The position numbers and the translations under genes were made by a program. Below the pieces are notes generated by a model, which had not been told where the DNA came from, ran no database searches, and worked only from the letters and a program-made list of their open reading frames with translations. This document shows, one piece after another, positions 17,691 to 24,901 of a stretch of DNA of 64,000 nucleotides (position 1 is the stretch's first letter; each line of letters begins with the position of its first letter). The DNA is taken from contig JAUVXV010000008.1 of assembly GCA_030603365.1 (NCBI GenBank), positions 1-64,000 on the forward strand. The letters are read 5' to 3'. This DNA is from Candidatus Heimdallarchaeota archaeon. Lineage in GTDB: Archaea > Asgardarchaeota > Heimdallarchaeia > Heimdallarchaeales > Heimdallarchaeaceae.

Positions 17691-18560
17691 TTAATCTGTT
17701 AAAGGCCACATGCTATCGAAAAATTCCTTTGGGGGATGAGTAAGGTCATCATTTATTCTTGTATCATGGAGTATACAAGAGCAGTAAGGGTCTCCTCCAA
17801 CTATCGTATGCTCCATCGTTAAGATGAAATATTCATTATTATTGTTATAACTCTGAAAATCACCATAACAAGCAGCTAGATATTTTAGCTCTACATCAGG
17901 TAATTCCTTTATTGCATCATCCCACATACAAGTATCCTTTCTTTGTGGAAACTTACCGTTTTCGATTAGACCTTGGACGATTACCCAACCAATATTAGGA
18001 GATTCTCCTTCTCTTGGGATTCTTGCTATTCTATATTCTTCTAGTGTATCATATTTTGGTCTCTCTGAGGATATGGATTTAACATAAGCTGTAATATAAT
18101 CCTTGAATAATTGAACTGCTTGATTTCGTTCTAGAACTTCAGTTAGAACTAATGCATTATAATATCTATGATGAAGAAATGACTGTATATAGTTTATATT
18201 CAGTACTTTGATTTTAGATTTTGTCCAATTCTTTGAATTATCAAGGTTAAGTAATTGAAGATAATATGCTAGACTATTTTGTAGTAGATCTGGATACAAT
18301 TTAAGATGAATAAAATCCTTACTTATCTCTGCTAATTTGATAATCTGTTCAGATCCATAGGGTTTTTTCAAGAGCTGAGTGAACTTCTTATTTAATTTTG
18401 TGACATAACTTGGCAAAATTCCTGGATTCTCTTTTTTAATGAATCCAAGTAGATAGTTCAATCTTTTCAAGACAGTTCTCTTTGCAAATTCTAAGGGTTG
18501 TAATTCTTGTAATCTATCAAGATCACTTATATGGTATTGACCGGTTCTAAAGATTTCCAT
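17691..18560 (-). CDS. L-2-amino-thiazoline-4-carboxylate hydrolase-like protein (copy B)
   Basis: 289 residues starting at ATG 18560, 2 bases after the neighbouring copy A. The first 160 residues are helical. The C-terminal part has the arrangement LKYLAACYGDFQSYNNNNEYF followed by LTMEHTIVGGDPYCSCILHD, which fits the pattern of the ATC-hydrolase family (a conserved cysteine at the start of this region, then a hydrophobic G-D-x-x-C strand). The bacterial prototype opens a thiazoline ring to S-carbamyl-cysteine during cysteine synthesis, but most family members have unknown substrates. It is clearly homologous to the upstream gene, implying local duplication. The family assignment is by pattern only. 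Confidence 0.5.
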   Translation of the reverse strand: MEIFRTGQYHISDLDRLQELQPLEFAKRTVLKRLNYLLGFIKKENPGILPSYVTKLNKKFTQLLKKPYGSEQIIKLAEISKDFIHLKLYPDLLQNSLAYYLQLLNLDNSKNWTKSKIKVLNINYIQSFLHHRYYNALVLTEVLERNQAVQLFKDYITAYVKSISSERPKYDTLEEYRIARIPREGESPNIGWVIVQGLIENGKFPQRKDTCMWDDAIKELPDVELKYLAACYGDFQSYNNNNEYFILTMEHTIVGGDPYCSCILHDTRINDDLTHPPKEFFDSMWPLTD

Positions 18561-18562
18561 TT

Positions 18563-19435
18563 CTATTCCTCTATATTCTTCCCAATGTTTTCGGTAAATT
18601 CCAAAGAAGGTTGTTCTACTTCTGGATGAACATAATTATTCCAATAGAGCTCATCGCAGAATTTAGCATGATGAAGAGTTTGTGTTCTTCGAAGATGGAT
18701 TATCTCATTTTCATTCCATTCAGGGACATCTGCGATGTAACATGAAGCTAAATAAGCGACATCAGGGTCATTAAAATCCTTCAAAGCTTCTGGAGTTAGA
18801 CAACTATCAAAACGATATACAATCTTGTGGTCATCAAAAATATAGTATGCAAATTCTGCAAGACCAACTTTGCACCAAGATTCAATCGACCTCTTATTAG
18901 AGCCTAAAATTGTTACTTCTTTAGGATCAGCAGGTTTTTCTTTTTTATCCTTAGATTTTATTTCTTTAATCATATGAGGAACTATCTGTTTATAAATTTC
19001 AGTTCCTTCCTCTTTTCCATAGATATCGACTAGAGTCCTGACTAGATAATAAGAAAGTCTTTCCATTGCTTTAATTCGATCAAAATAAAATAATTCTATC
19101 TCTCCTTTATCAGATTTATAGTCATCCGGTAATTTAATCATTTTACATGTGTAGTTGAATATTGCTTTTTCAAGGTTAGGGAAATTGGGTAACAATTCTA
19201 GTTCTTCCCTTATTATTTCCCAGTCGAAAGCATCTGATTTGAATTCATAATCTCCAATTGCTTCTTCTATTTTGTTTTTTAGTGCAGAGATATATAAGCT
19301 CAAATCTTCTGGTCTTATCTTTCTGAAAATTCTTATGACTAAATCTGCTCTCCCAAATCGCGCTTTAATTTGATCTAAAGGGTTTGTCTTTCCTTTTTTT
19401 GTTAAACTGAAACACTTGTGGTTCTCAATTTTCAT
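18563..19435 (-). CDS. L-2-amino-thiazoline-4-carboxylate hydrolase-like protein (copy A)
   Basis: 290 residues from ATG 19435. The N-terminal 150 residues are charged and helical; a lysine-rich linker (KSKDKKEKPADPKE) separates them from a C-terminal domain with VGLAEFAYYIFDDHKIVYRFDSCLTPEAL, VAYLASCYIADVPEWN and LRRTQTLHHAKFCDELYW. The LASCY and FCDELYW elements line up with LAACY and YCSCILHD of copy B. This copy has a more ordered set of Cys and His residues, compatible with a catalytic or metal site. The two copies form a transcription unit with the short SRPBCC-like gene. The substrate is unknown. Confidence 0.5.
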   Translation of the reverse strand: MKIENHKCFSLTKKGKTNPLDQIKARFGRADLVIRIFRKIRPEDLSLYISALKNKIEEAIGDYEFKSDAFDWEIIREELELLPNFPNLEKAIFNYTCKMIKLPDDYKSDKGEIELFYFDRIKAMERLSYYLVRTLVDIYGKEEGTEIYKQIVPHMIKEIKSKDKKEKPADPKEVTILGSNKRSIESWCKVGLAEFAYYIFDDHKIVYRFDSCLTPEALKDFNDPDVAYLASCYIADVPEWNENEIIHLRRTQTLHHAKFCDELYWNNYVHPEVEQPSLEFTENIGKNIEE

Positions 19436-19576
19436 TTGTTAATCATCTTACCAATATTTGTTACAAAATTCATTCAATTATATAGTAAGCTCAAAATCTA
19501 TGCACTTATTAATGTTTCATTGAACATAAGATCACCCTTCAATGACTAAGAAAACTGATGCTTTTACATTTATTTT

Positions 19577-20437
19577 TCAACTCTCAGAAGTATTTTCTTC
19601 AAGTAATATAGGTTTTTTGAACATATTTTTTCTATCAAAGAAAATGATCGTCAAGAGGATAATGAAGTAAATTATTCCCCCCCAGATAGGTCGATGGTAT
19701 TTTATAAACACTCTGTTTGCTAGATTATGCATTACATGAAAAATAATCATTATAGGTAAATTCTCTGTTTTAAGATAAATCCAGACATATATACATGAAA
19801 TTACAGTTACAGTAAAAACAAACTGTGGAAAGGTCTCCCAAGATCTACCTCCATAAACATACTGCAATAGATGCCACACAGCCCAAATTACGCCAATAAT
19901 AATTCCAGAGACAGTAGGTCGATATTTTTTGTTCATTTTAGGAACAGCAAATCCTCTCCATCCTGGTTCCTCAGCTATTCCAGCAAAAATAATATTGGTT
20001 ATTATCACTGAAAAATCTATACCCCATATACTTACATCAAAATATGATAGATTGTAAGGATTACCAAATATCAGATTAATAATTATTGGAATTGAATATA
20101 CGATTATGGGCATAAAAAATGCCATTAAGTACCAATAGTACTTTACTTTGAATTTGATAAATTGCTTAAAGAACTTCTTTAGTCCTTCTTTCCCTTCAGA
20201 ATACCAGATTGTTAATATTGCTGCAAAAAATGGTCCAAAAGATTGAAGTCCTACGAAGATATAACAGAGGACACCAATAAAACTATCAAAACTTCTCATT
20301 TGATAGATGAAACTAAGAGGGTATATGAACAAGAACAACATCCCCCATGTGATAAAAAATGAGAGAATAAAGAAAATTAGGAGAGGTGGAAACTTACCAT
20401 GATTTTCTTGATCACTTATTTCGTTCCCATCAATCAT
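19577..20437 (-). CDS. CPBP-family intramembrane metalloprotease
   Basis: 286 residues from ATG 20437, which has AGGTG 6 bases upstream; a GTG 9 bases earlier overlaps that site and is less likely. About seven or eight membrane helices. The CPBP (Abi/Rce1-like) motifs are present: GIAEEPGWRGF (the glutamate pair at about 156-157), a VIWAVWHLLQY helix with the second-motif His, and FHVMHNLANR with the third-motif His/Asn. Family members are membrane glutamate-type proteases related to the CAAX protease Rce1. Whether this one trims prenylated proteins is unknown. It is divergent from the zinc ribbon gene. Confidence 0.88.
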   Translation of the reverse strand: MIDGNEISDQENHGKFPPLLIFFILSFFITWGMLFLFIYPLSFIYQMRSFDSFIGVLCYIFVGLQSFGPFFAAILTIWYSEGKEGLKKFFKQFIKFKVKYYWYLMAFFMPIIVYSIPIIINLIFGNPYNLSYFDVSIWGIDFSVIITNIIFAGIAEEPGWRGFAVPKMNKKYRPTVSGIIIGVIWAVWHLLQYVYGGRSWETFPQFVFTVTVISCIYVWIYLKTENLPIMIIFHVMHNLANRVFIKYHRPIWGGIIYFIILLTIIFFDRKNMFKKPILLEENTSES

Positions 20438-20548
20438 CTGAGCCACCTGAGCTAATCTTAGTATTTGGGGATAGTTTTCTTTTTCACACAGTTATAACAA
20501 TATTGTTGATTTAACGCTATATCTTTTTTTTTCTTTTTAATTCTATAC

Positions 20549-20575
20549 TTTTTTAAATTAGTTTGTGTAAACTAA
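20549..20575 (+). promoter_or_regulatory. TATA-like box with adjoining palindrome, operator candidate
   Basis: TTTTTTAAATTA is followed by the inverted repeat TTAGTTT-GTGT-AAACTAA (20558-20575, 7-bp perfect arms). The palindrome ends 4 bases before the ATG at 20580, where a repressor would block initiation. This placement is typical of archaeal operators that overlap the core promoter or start site. Confidence 0.5.
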
Positions 20576-20579
20576 TAAG

Positions 20580-20963
20580 ATGAAATTCCTCTGTAAAAAG
20601 TGTGATTCAAAATTTGATGAAGAATATAATGATTTATTTGAACATATTAAATGTCCAAATTGCAATCATAAGGACATTGTCTTGAACTTCATTGTACAAG
20701 GGGTTCATCCTCCAGAAGTAGGTCTTGGTATATCTTATTGGGAATTTGAGGATGTTTTAGAAGAAGGTAAAATCAACTATCTTAAGCAGTTCTTTGATGA
20801 AGAGTTCAATCTTCAGTATTCTCGAACTGGAGACGATTTTTCGTTATCTAGGAAATCTGGTCATAAAGTTGACATTAAAGAAATCTATGAAATAACACAG
20901 AAAGATGGTAAGCTCCAGAGAATAATCTACAATATTTATTACGTTCTTCTTCAAGGAAACTAA
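20580..20963 (+). CDS. Zinc ribbon protein of unknown function
   Basis: 127 residues from ATG 20580. The N-terminus is a zinc ribbon with CKKC at residues 5-8 and CPNC at about 26-29, the two knuckles of a rubredoxin-like fold. The remaining 90 residues are alpha/beta and acidic, with VGLGISYWEFEDVLEEGK and SRKSGHKVDIKEIYEI. No known domain is recognised. Its promoter carries a palindrome immediately before the start codon, so the gene may be tightly controlled, possibly by its own product. It lies between two divergent or separate genes and is monocistronic. Confidence 0.65.
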   Translation: MKFLCKKCDSKFDEEYNDLFEHIKCPNCNHKDIVLNFIVQGVHPPEVGLGISYWEFEDVLEEGKINYLKQFFDEEFNLQYSRTGDDFSLSRKSGHKVDIKEIYEITQKDGKLQRIIYNIYYVLLQGN

Positions 20964-21115
20964 AAACAGCAATAAATACTTATAGAACTCATTGAGTTAG
21001 ATATAGGTGATTCTTGGCTTAACCACATACTTTATTAGTGGGGTTCTCAAGTCCGTATATAGGTTAAAAGTTGTTTGATTAGATTTTGACGTAGTCTTTA
21101 AAAGTTAGGTAAATT

Positions 21116-21130
21116 TCTGATTAACAGTTT
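21116..21130 (+). promoter_or_regulatory. Leader/promoter element shared by both cold-shock genes (copy 2)
   Basis: TCTGATTAACAGTTT starts 73 bases before the start codon of the second cold-shock gene and matches the element 71 bases before the first. The intervening sequence is not otherwise conserved except for AAAGTG, so the match is unlikely to reflect simple recent duplication. Confidence 0.4.
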
Positions 21131-21188
21131 TTGATTAAAACAAGATACTAAAAGTGTCAACAAAGAAATAATTTACGGAGGAATTCCT

Positions 21189-21386
21189 TTGAAAGGTGTT
21201 ATTAAAAGAGTAATGTACGACCGAAATTATGGTTTTATCAATGTTGAAGGAGAAGAAAAAGATATTTTCTTCCACAGTTCCGGATGCAAAGCAGATTTCC
21301 AAGATCTAAGAGAAGGTGTTGAAGTCGAATTTGATATTGAAGAAACCGATAGAGGTAAACAAGCTACAAATGTAGTTACTGCATAA
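21189..21386 (+). CDS. Cold-shock domain protein (CspA family), second copy
   Basis: 65 residues starting at TTG 21189, with GGAGG 7 bases upstream. It has the full cold-shock fold, with RNP1-like NYGFIN and RNP2-like KDIFFHSS, and a last segment VEFDIEETDRGKQATNV. It aligns without gaps to the copy at 17180. The non-ATG start with a perfect Shine-Dalgarno sequence suggests translational tuning. It binds RNA or single-stranded DNA by family inference. It lies just outside the ubiquitin region and convergent with the E1 gene. Confidence 0.9.
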   Translation: MKGVIKRVMYDRNYGFINVEGEEKDIFFHSSGCKADFQDLREGVEVEFDIEETDRGKQATNVVTA

Positions 21387-21473
21387 AATACAGCAGGAAG
21401 AAGTCAAAAGTGTTGCCAAAGAATATATTGCTCAGTTCCCAATTGAAGTAAAAATCTTTGTTGCAAACCCTAC

Positions 21474-21481
21474 TTTTTTTT
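21474..21481 (+). terminator. T-run after the second cold-shock gene
   Basis: Eight Ts on the plus strand, about 90 bases after the stop, followed by a further T-rich stretch that also lies beyond the 3' end of the convergent E1 gene. Confidence 0.35.
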
Positions 21482-21529
21482 ATTTGTTTTATAATTCTAG
21501 TTTTTGTCTATTTGAAGAACCAACTATTC

Positions 21530-22780
21530 TCAAGTAAAGCTTATTTGTATATAGAGATCGATTTCTTGATTTTTCCTTAAAACTCCACTGACATAGAAAG
21601 TTTCGTAATTACGGATATTCTGTTCCTTTAGAGTTAAATTTAGTTCAACTTCTTCAGGGTCTTTTTTGTCTATTCTCCAGAAAGTAGGTGGAAATTCTAA
21701 ATCATGCGTGTAACCTTTGTTTTTAATTATTGTAAGAATAGTATCAACTGTTGTTGTATTTGGGAGTTTAAATTTCTTTATCACAGCAGCATTTGGTCCA
21801 CACAGAACACATTTTTTATTTGGAGGTTTTTCAAAGTAGAAAAATTTACCAATTAATCCATTATAAATTGTGTACTCATTATTTACTGATCCTAGTTTAA
21901 CTCCTTTTACATGATGCAAGAGTTTCAATGCTTCTTGAGATTGAAGAGATGCTATTATTGCATTTATTGTTATAATTGTGGGATCATGCTGATCAACCAT
22001 TTTTACTACTTCATCTATTGTAAAAATGCTCTCCTTTGGAAAATGTTCCTTAGTAAGCTTATTTGCATAGGCTAAAACAATTCTCATTTCTTCAAGGACA
22101 GTTGTATCAGGTGGTCGATTATGTTTTGATTCAAAATGTAACTGCCCTTTAAGTAAACAATGCGACCTTTTTCTTGGGATTCCAACTAGTGTACAAGCTG
22201 CTAAAGTTTCTCTTTCTCTTTCTGCTTGAGGGTCACATTGAAGGCATGCATTTTTTCCGGGTAAATAGGTATAAACATGACCATAATATGTTACTGTTCC
22301 ACCATCTATCAATGGTTTCCTGTAATGAACTGCTCTTCTATTCAGTTCACTTCTTGCTATAACTGAATCTAGACCCGAGATTAGAAGATCTGCATTAACA
22401 TAAATTTGAGGATCTATATCTTCCAGATTTGAATGATGCCATATATATCTACAATATGGGTTAATTTTTCTTAGTGTCCTTGCTGCAACTTTAGATTTTG
22501 GCTCTCCTTCATCAGCGTCAGAAAACAAGATTTGTCTGTTCAAATTCGAATACTCTATGATATCTAAATCTATCAGATGTAAAGTCCCCACACCAGCCAT
22601 TGCAAGATTCTTAGCTACTTCAGTACCTAATCCACCTATACCTACAATAACTACTATTGAATCTTTCAATGCTTTTTGATTCCATCCAGGTAATCGTAAT
22701 TGTCTATCAAATCGTTTTCTTTCTTCGGAAGAGAAAGATTCATCAAAAAAATTAGACTGTTGTTTAGTATTTTTATCCAT
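21530..22780 (-). CDS. E1-like ubiquitin-activating enzyme with C-terminal ubiquitin-fold domain
   Basis: 416 residues. The adenylation domain shows RQLRLPGW (26-33), the ATP loop GIGGLGTE (47-54), LIDLDIIEYSNLNRQ with its acidic and Asn/Arg residues, and two zinc knuckles, CLQC (179-182) and CVLC (324-327). A cysteine in AACTLVGIP (Cys196), followed by a helix starting at HCLLKG, aligns with the catalytic region of eukaryotic Uba2/Uba3 (MCTI-x-S-x-P...HC). After the second knuckle about 85 residues (IKKFKLPNTTTVDTILTII...) look like a ubiquitin-fold domain that recruits E2. Bacterial MoeB/ThiF enzymes lack this extension. A TATA box 24-33 bases upstream implies its own, nearly leaderless transcript. 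Confidence 0.9.
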   Translation of the reverse strand: MDKNTKQQSNFFDESFSSEERKRFDRQLRLPGWNQKALKDSIVVIVGIGGLGTEVAKNLAMAGVGTLHLIDLDIIEYSNLNRQILFSDADEGEPKSKVAARTLRKINPYCRYIWHHSNLEDIDPQIYVNADLLISGLDSVIARSELNRRAVHYRKPLIDGGTVTYYGHVYTYLPGKNACLQCDPQAERERETLAACTLVGIPRKRSHCLLKGQLHFESKHNRPPDTTVLEEMRIVLAYANKLTKEHFPKESIFTIDEVVKMVDQHDPTIITINAIIASLQSQEALKLLHHVKGVKLGSVNNEYTIYNGLIGKFFYFEKPPNKKCVLCGPNAAVIKKFKLPNTTTVDTILTIIKNKGYTHDLEFPPTFWRIDKKDPEEVELNLTLKEQNIRNYETFYVSGVLRKNQEIDLYIQISFT

Positions 22781-22803
22781 TAGTATACAGCTCTGTGATT
22801 TTT

Positions 22804-22813
22804 GTTTTATACT
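22804..22813 (-). promoter_or_regulatory. TATA-like box of the E1 gene
   Basis: The minus strand reads AGTATAAAAC, centred about 28 bases upstream of ATG 22780, which predicts a transcript beginning at or very near the start codon. Confidence 0.5.
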
Positions 22814-22889
22814 CCCATAGAATATTGCATTATATTAAAAAATTAAAAGGAAAGGAGAAACTATTTCGTCCAATCCCAAGAATATTTTT

Positions 22890-23243
22890 TTACTTACCAG
22901 CTGTTGATACAGGAATAAGTAGGACAGTATCTCCGTCTTCGACACCATAGTCTTCAAATGTATCATCAGGATCACATGTTCTACCTGCATGAGATAGATG
23001 AAATTCGTCTGGAGGTAATCCAAAGATTTGACTTACAGTGTATTTGATATCCCCAATTGGTGCATCAGTAGCTACAACTAGTTTTTCTTGTTTTGGACTT
23101 GGTCCGATTGTACTTTGGAAATAGACACTGATCTTTTTACCAGCAGGAGTCTTAGACTTTTCTGGTGTCTTAGAAATAATGTCTTCTTCTTCAACTTCCT
23201 CTTCTTCTTCCTCAAAGGATAATTCTTCAAATTCTTCGCTCAT
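22890..23243 (-). CDS. Ubiquitin-like protein with acidic N-terminal tail and Ala-Gly-Lys end
   Basis: 117 residues if started at ATG 23243 (AGGA 9 bases upstream; an ATG 3 codons earlier abuts that site). Residues 1-35 are a disordered, strongly acidic tail with runs of Glu. A beta-grasp domain follows from about residue 36: ISVYFQSTIG, the helix IGDIKYTVSQIFGL, then FHLSHAGRTCDPDDTFEDYGVEDGDTVLLIPV, which matches ubiquitin's strand 3-4 and the GDT-hxhhh last strand. The C-terminus is STAGK, without the usual diglycine. It lies between E1 and the rest of the cluster and has its own promoter. That it is the substrate of the neighbouring E1/E2 is inferred from linkage and fold. Confidence 0.88.
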   Translation of the reverse strand: MSEEFEELSFEEEEEEVEEEDIISKTPEKSKTPAGKKISVYFQSTIGPSPKQEKLVVATDAPIGDIKYTVSQIFGLPPDEFHLSHAGRTCDPDDTFEDYGVEDGDTVLLIPVSTAGK

Positions 23244-23268
23244 TTTTATCATTCCTATTTTAACACAT

Positions 23269-23280
23269 CTTATATTTAAT
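23269..23280 (-). promoter_or_regulatory. TATA-like box of the ubiquitin-like gene
   Basis: The minus strand reads ATTAAATATAAG, 26-37 bases upstream of ATG 23243, giving a leaderless or very short-leader transcript. Confidence 0.5.
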
Positions 23281-23405
23281 TAATAAGCATATTAAAAATT
23301 TCCTTTTTGGGTATAAAAAACATTCTTATTTAGAAAAATAAATAACAAAAATAGTTTGAAACTATCTAAAAGACTAATAAAAGGAAAAAAGATAACCTAA
23401 ATGAC

Positions 23406-23417
23406 AGATATATATTG
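23406..23417 (+). promoter_or_regulatory. TATA-like box of the lysine/proline-rich gene
   Basis: AGATATATATTG lies about 70-80 bases before ATG 23486 and is divergent from the ubiquitin-like gene's promoter. Confidence 0.4.
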
Positions 23418-23485
23418 TAAAGAGGAGCAAGAAATTCTAATTTTGCGATAGAAAATGAAAGGCAAAGAGTGAGTGTGACTTACTG

Positions 23486-24217
23486 ATGAAAGATAAAAAC
23501 AAGCAAAAACGGCATTCATCAAAGAAACCTAAGCAGAAATTCCCTATAGATTCAAAGATACCAAGACAAAAATCTCCTTCTGATAAAATTCCTAAACAAC
23601 GAATTGGGGATGATAGTCTACTTCCTCCTAAAAGACAGAGATCAAGAAAAGAATCATCAGCTCCCAGTAAGTCCAGATTAAAACAAGATGAAATAAGGAA
23701 GTCTAACAAAGGAATTGAAAAAGAAAGAATAGTAACTAAGAAACCTAAAGGAGAGAGATTTGTAGATCAACCAAAACAAAGCAAAGGAATTCCAAAACAA
23801 AAAATTCCCAAAACTAAAATTCCACAACAAGATAAACTAGAGAAAACCAAGGAAAGGAATATTATTCCTGATGACAGTGAATCAAGAAAAAAAGAGAAGA
23901 AGGAATCAACACCACCAAGAAGAGAAAATTTTAGAGAGATTAAGACACTAGATTCGAAAGCCTTGGAGAAAACTGAGAGGGAAAAAAGAGAATCTTCTCC
24001 TCCTCCGTCAAACAATAAGGATCAATTTTCTGAAACTGAAAAACATGATTCAAGAACGGTTCCAAAAGAAGAGAAAGTAAGAGAGAAGAGGGAAAGAGAA
24101 GCTCCAGTTACAAGAGAAATTGAGGAAAAACCAAAACACAAACAACCAACTCAGAAGATTCCAAGCCAGAAATATCCTCAACAGACAAAAAAACCTAAAC
24201 AAAAGAAACCTAGGTAA
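23486..24217 (+). CDS. Lysine/proline-rich, fully disordered protein inside the ubiquitin cluster
   Basis: 243 residues from ATG 23486, the first in-frame start after a stop. The whole chain is low-complexity: Lys, Pro, Ser, Glu, Arg and Gln dominate, with degenerate repeats such as KIPRQKSP, KIPKQRI, GIPKQKIPKTKIPQQ and KIPSQKYPQQ at both ends and a charged KEKKEST-PPRRE middle. There is no hydrophobic core, signal or helix for a membrane. It lies on the strand opposite to the ubiquitin genes, between Ub and the membrane components, convergent with the latter. An AT-box upstream supports expression. Its many lysines would make it an easy modification target; that, or a scaffold role, is speculation. 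Confidence 0.55.
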   Translation: MKDKNKQKRHSSKKPKQKFPIDSKIPRQKSPSDKIPKQRIGDDSLLPPKRQRSRKESSAPSKSRLKQDEIRKSNKGIEKERIVTKKPKGERFVDQPKQSKGIPKQKIPKTKIPQQDKLEKTKERNIIPDDSESRKKEKKESTPPRRENFREIKTLDSKALEKTEREKRESSPPPSNNKDQFSETEKHDSRTVPKEEKVREKREREAPVTREIEEKPKHKQPTQKIPSQKYPQQTKKPKQKKPR

Positions 24218-24239
24218 TTCCCTTCAGAGAGACTTTTTT

Positions 24240-24833
24240 TCATACAAATAAAGTTAACAGAGCTGAATAGAAGTATACAATTCCAAAAATCATTAAAAAT
24301 AGATTTTCTAGATAAAACAATGTGATCAGAATATATATTGCAGGTATTATTAGCATTAATAGAAAACCAAAAAGTTTTGGGGGAATACCTTTTTCACTTG
24401 TACCTTTCATTCTTATGAATGGATATCTGATGAAAGTCCTAAATAGCAAGAAATTACTGAAGATGTAATAAGGTAAAAGGAAGAAATCAACAATTGTGAT
24501 AAAAAAATCATAAGATGAACTACCAATATTAAATGTGCTTGTTGAAATTATAGCTGAATCAAGATCATTTATTCCTAACAATATTTGTGCTAAAACGATT
24601 ATTACTGGGACTAAAGGAACTATTAATACAAAGAAAACTTCGTTGAACGTTGCATTATGTTTTAAGTAATATATACTTCTAAATGTGAAGAAAAGTGTCA
24701 AAAATGCGAAAATTGCAATAAAAATATATAACTTACCAAACTCATTGTTTTCTTCTATGAAATAGTATATAGATACACCTACCAGTGTCAGAGACACAAG
24801 AAATGCAGCAGTGAGTTGTGATATTGTTCTCAT
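24240..24833 (-). CDS. Multi-span membrane protein resembling the membrane half of the adjacent RING protein
   Basis: 197 residues from ATG 24833 (GGTG site 7 bases upstream), with about six hydrophobic helices. It ends inside the membrane with no cytosolic domain. Residues around 55-130 (YYLKHNATFNEVFFVLIVPLV, then STSTFNIGSSSYDFF and LLPYYIFSNFLLF) line up with the RING protein next to it (HYKKHNAILASSQFLILPF, then ATTTNLSGGGTIEFFF and LLIPSIIFLIFFSNF). It is therefore a paralogue without the linker and RING domain, 68 bases downstream in the same direction. It might pair with the RING protein in the membrane; this is inference. Confidence 0.72.
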   Translation of the reverse strand: MRTISQLTAAFLVSLTLVGVSIYYFIEENNEFGKLYIFIAIFAFLTLFFTFRSIYYLKHNATFNEVFFVLIVPLVPVIIVLAQILLGINDLDSAIISTSTFNIGSSSYDFFITIVDFFLLPYYIFSNFLLFRTFIRYPFIRMKGTSEKGIPPKLFGFLLMLIIPAIYILITLFYLENLFLMIFGIVYFYSALLTLFV

Positions 24834-24901
24834 GTTAACACCAAGTTTCTTCAGTATGGTTCTATTTTAACTATTTTTTAAAATATTGGCATATCTTACA
24901 T

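Noticed and set aside
17502..17702. 66-codon plus-strand frame after the first cold-shock gene
   Set aside because: It is the shadow of the minus-strand SRPBCC-like gene 17510-17665, which has a ribosome site and operon spacing.
21010..21056. Imperfect inverted repeat (AACCAC...GTGGGGTT) upstream of the second cold-shock gene
   Set aside because: The stem needs a two-base bulge and is short; not clear enough to call a riboswitch or terminator.
23437..24015. Minus-strand frames of 90 and 82 codons opposite the lysine/proline-rich gene
   Set aside because: They are Leu/Ser/Phe-rich shadows of the Lys/Pro/Glu-rich plus-strand gene, without ribosome sites or protein-like patterns.
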